Positions 63,943-64,000 of a stretch of 64,000 nucleotides of DNA are shown here, one piece after another. The position numbers and the translations under genes were made by a program. The DNA is from Alteromonas sp. BMJM2. Its GTDB lineage: Bacteria > Pseudomonadota > Gammaproteobacteria > Enterobacterales > Alteromonadaceae. The notes below the pieces were generated by a model, which saw only the letters and a list, made by a program, of their open reading frames with translations, did no database searches and was not told where the DNA came from. The DNA lies in contig NZ_JAPVOT010000010.1 of NCBI RefSeq assembly GCF_027257845.1, forward strand, positions 1 through 64,000, read 5' to 3'. Every line of letters begins with the position of its first letter. The first letter of the stretch is position 1.

Positions 63943-64000
63943 GTGCGATTATCGTTGCGAACAAAAACCATCACAGGCGTAGTATCAATAACCGCCATAC
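63943..64000 (+). CDS. Start of a probable sensor histidine kinase (truncated by window edge)
   Basis: GTG start with AAAGGA upstream, 10 bases after the previous stop. The 19 visible residues (RLSLRTKTITGVVSITAI) look like a basic, then hydrophobic, membrane anchor. Kinase identity is inferred only from the operon context. Confidence 0.5.
   Translation, partial: MRLSLRTKTITGVVSITAI

Noticed and set aside
1-64000. CRISPR arrays, tRNA/rRNA genes, prophage
   Set aside because: Repeats in the window are not regularly spaced with unique spacers, no cas genes or tRNA cloverleaf were recognised, and no phage structural genes are present.

Overview
The window looks like a chromosomal segment of a marine gammaproteobacterium of the Alteromonas/Alteromonadaceae type. 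This is inferred from gene content and protein resemblance, not from a database search: a MotX-type sodium-flagellar protein, two TonB-dependent receptors, an aerobic-type GbsR/CioAB oxidase, a bacteriophytochrome kinase, UbiD/Fre and UbiE-UbiJ-UbiB, and a gammaproteobacterial spc/alpha ribosomal protein order. No rRNA, tRNA, CRISPR array, phage or integrated plasmid was found.

Layout. 1-5.3 kb: three minus-strand genes for exported proteins (a partial parallel beta-helix protein, an unknown, and an Ig-like/FG-GAP repeat protein). 5.6-9.3 kb: GDP-mannose supply (ManC and phosphomannomutase) with a YefM/YoeB-type toxin-antitoxin pair between them. 9.4-15 kb: lone flagellin, a membrane diguanylate cyclase, and a divergent MerR regulator/His-rich TonB receptor pair. 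15.4-24 kb: spc and alpha operons from rplN to rplQ, all minus strand. 24-28 kb: a candidate small RNA, a DUF4397-like lipoprotein and a secreted subtilase. 28.5-33 kb: a REP-associated (Y1/HUH) transposase, then rlmB and rnr. 33.8-38 kb: a Tat-exported PhoD-type phosphatase and a TonB receptor, convergent. 38.2-43.2 kb: PepSY lipoprotein, cytochrome b561, MotX, a small TIGR02647-like protein, ubiD and fre. 43.3-49.2 kb: an M28-type peptidase, a solute-binding protein and a bacteriophytochrome hybrid kinase. 49.4-53.8 kb: an MFS exporter divergent from gbsR-cioA-cioB, with a perfect FNR-type box between them. 54-62 kb: an Lrp regulator, an unknown, CspA, UbiB/UbiJ/UbiE, a glycosylase-like protein and oligopeptidase A. 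62.5-64 kb: an HTH-REC regulator, a PhnD-like binding protein and the start of a further gene.

The most unusual signal is a dispersed repeat with core GACAGGCAT. It flanks the transposase at 28.8-29.7 kb in inverted orientation and recurs in clusters through the window (about 14 exact cores plus variants). Two clusters lie inside open reading frames and keep the frame: one adds a roughly 68-residue Asp/His/Ser-rich loop to a cytochrome b561, the other expands the signal-peptide region of a lipoprotein. I interpret this as a REP/RAYT-like system that also remodels proteins. A second, unrelated repeat family (core GGGGTCAG) sits directly behind the stop codons of four minus-strand genes. At the end of the ribosomal operon an inverted pair of these forms what looks like the operon's intrinsic terminator.

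Starts were chosen from ribosome-binding sites and family alignments recalled from memory. Several differ from the longest possible reading frame, as noted in the entries.
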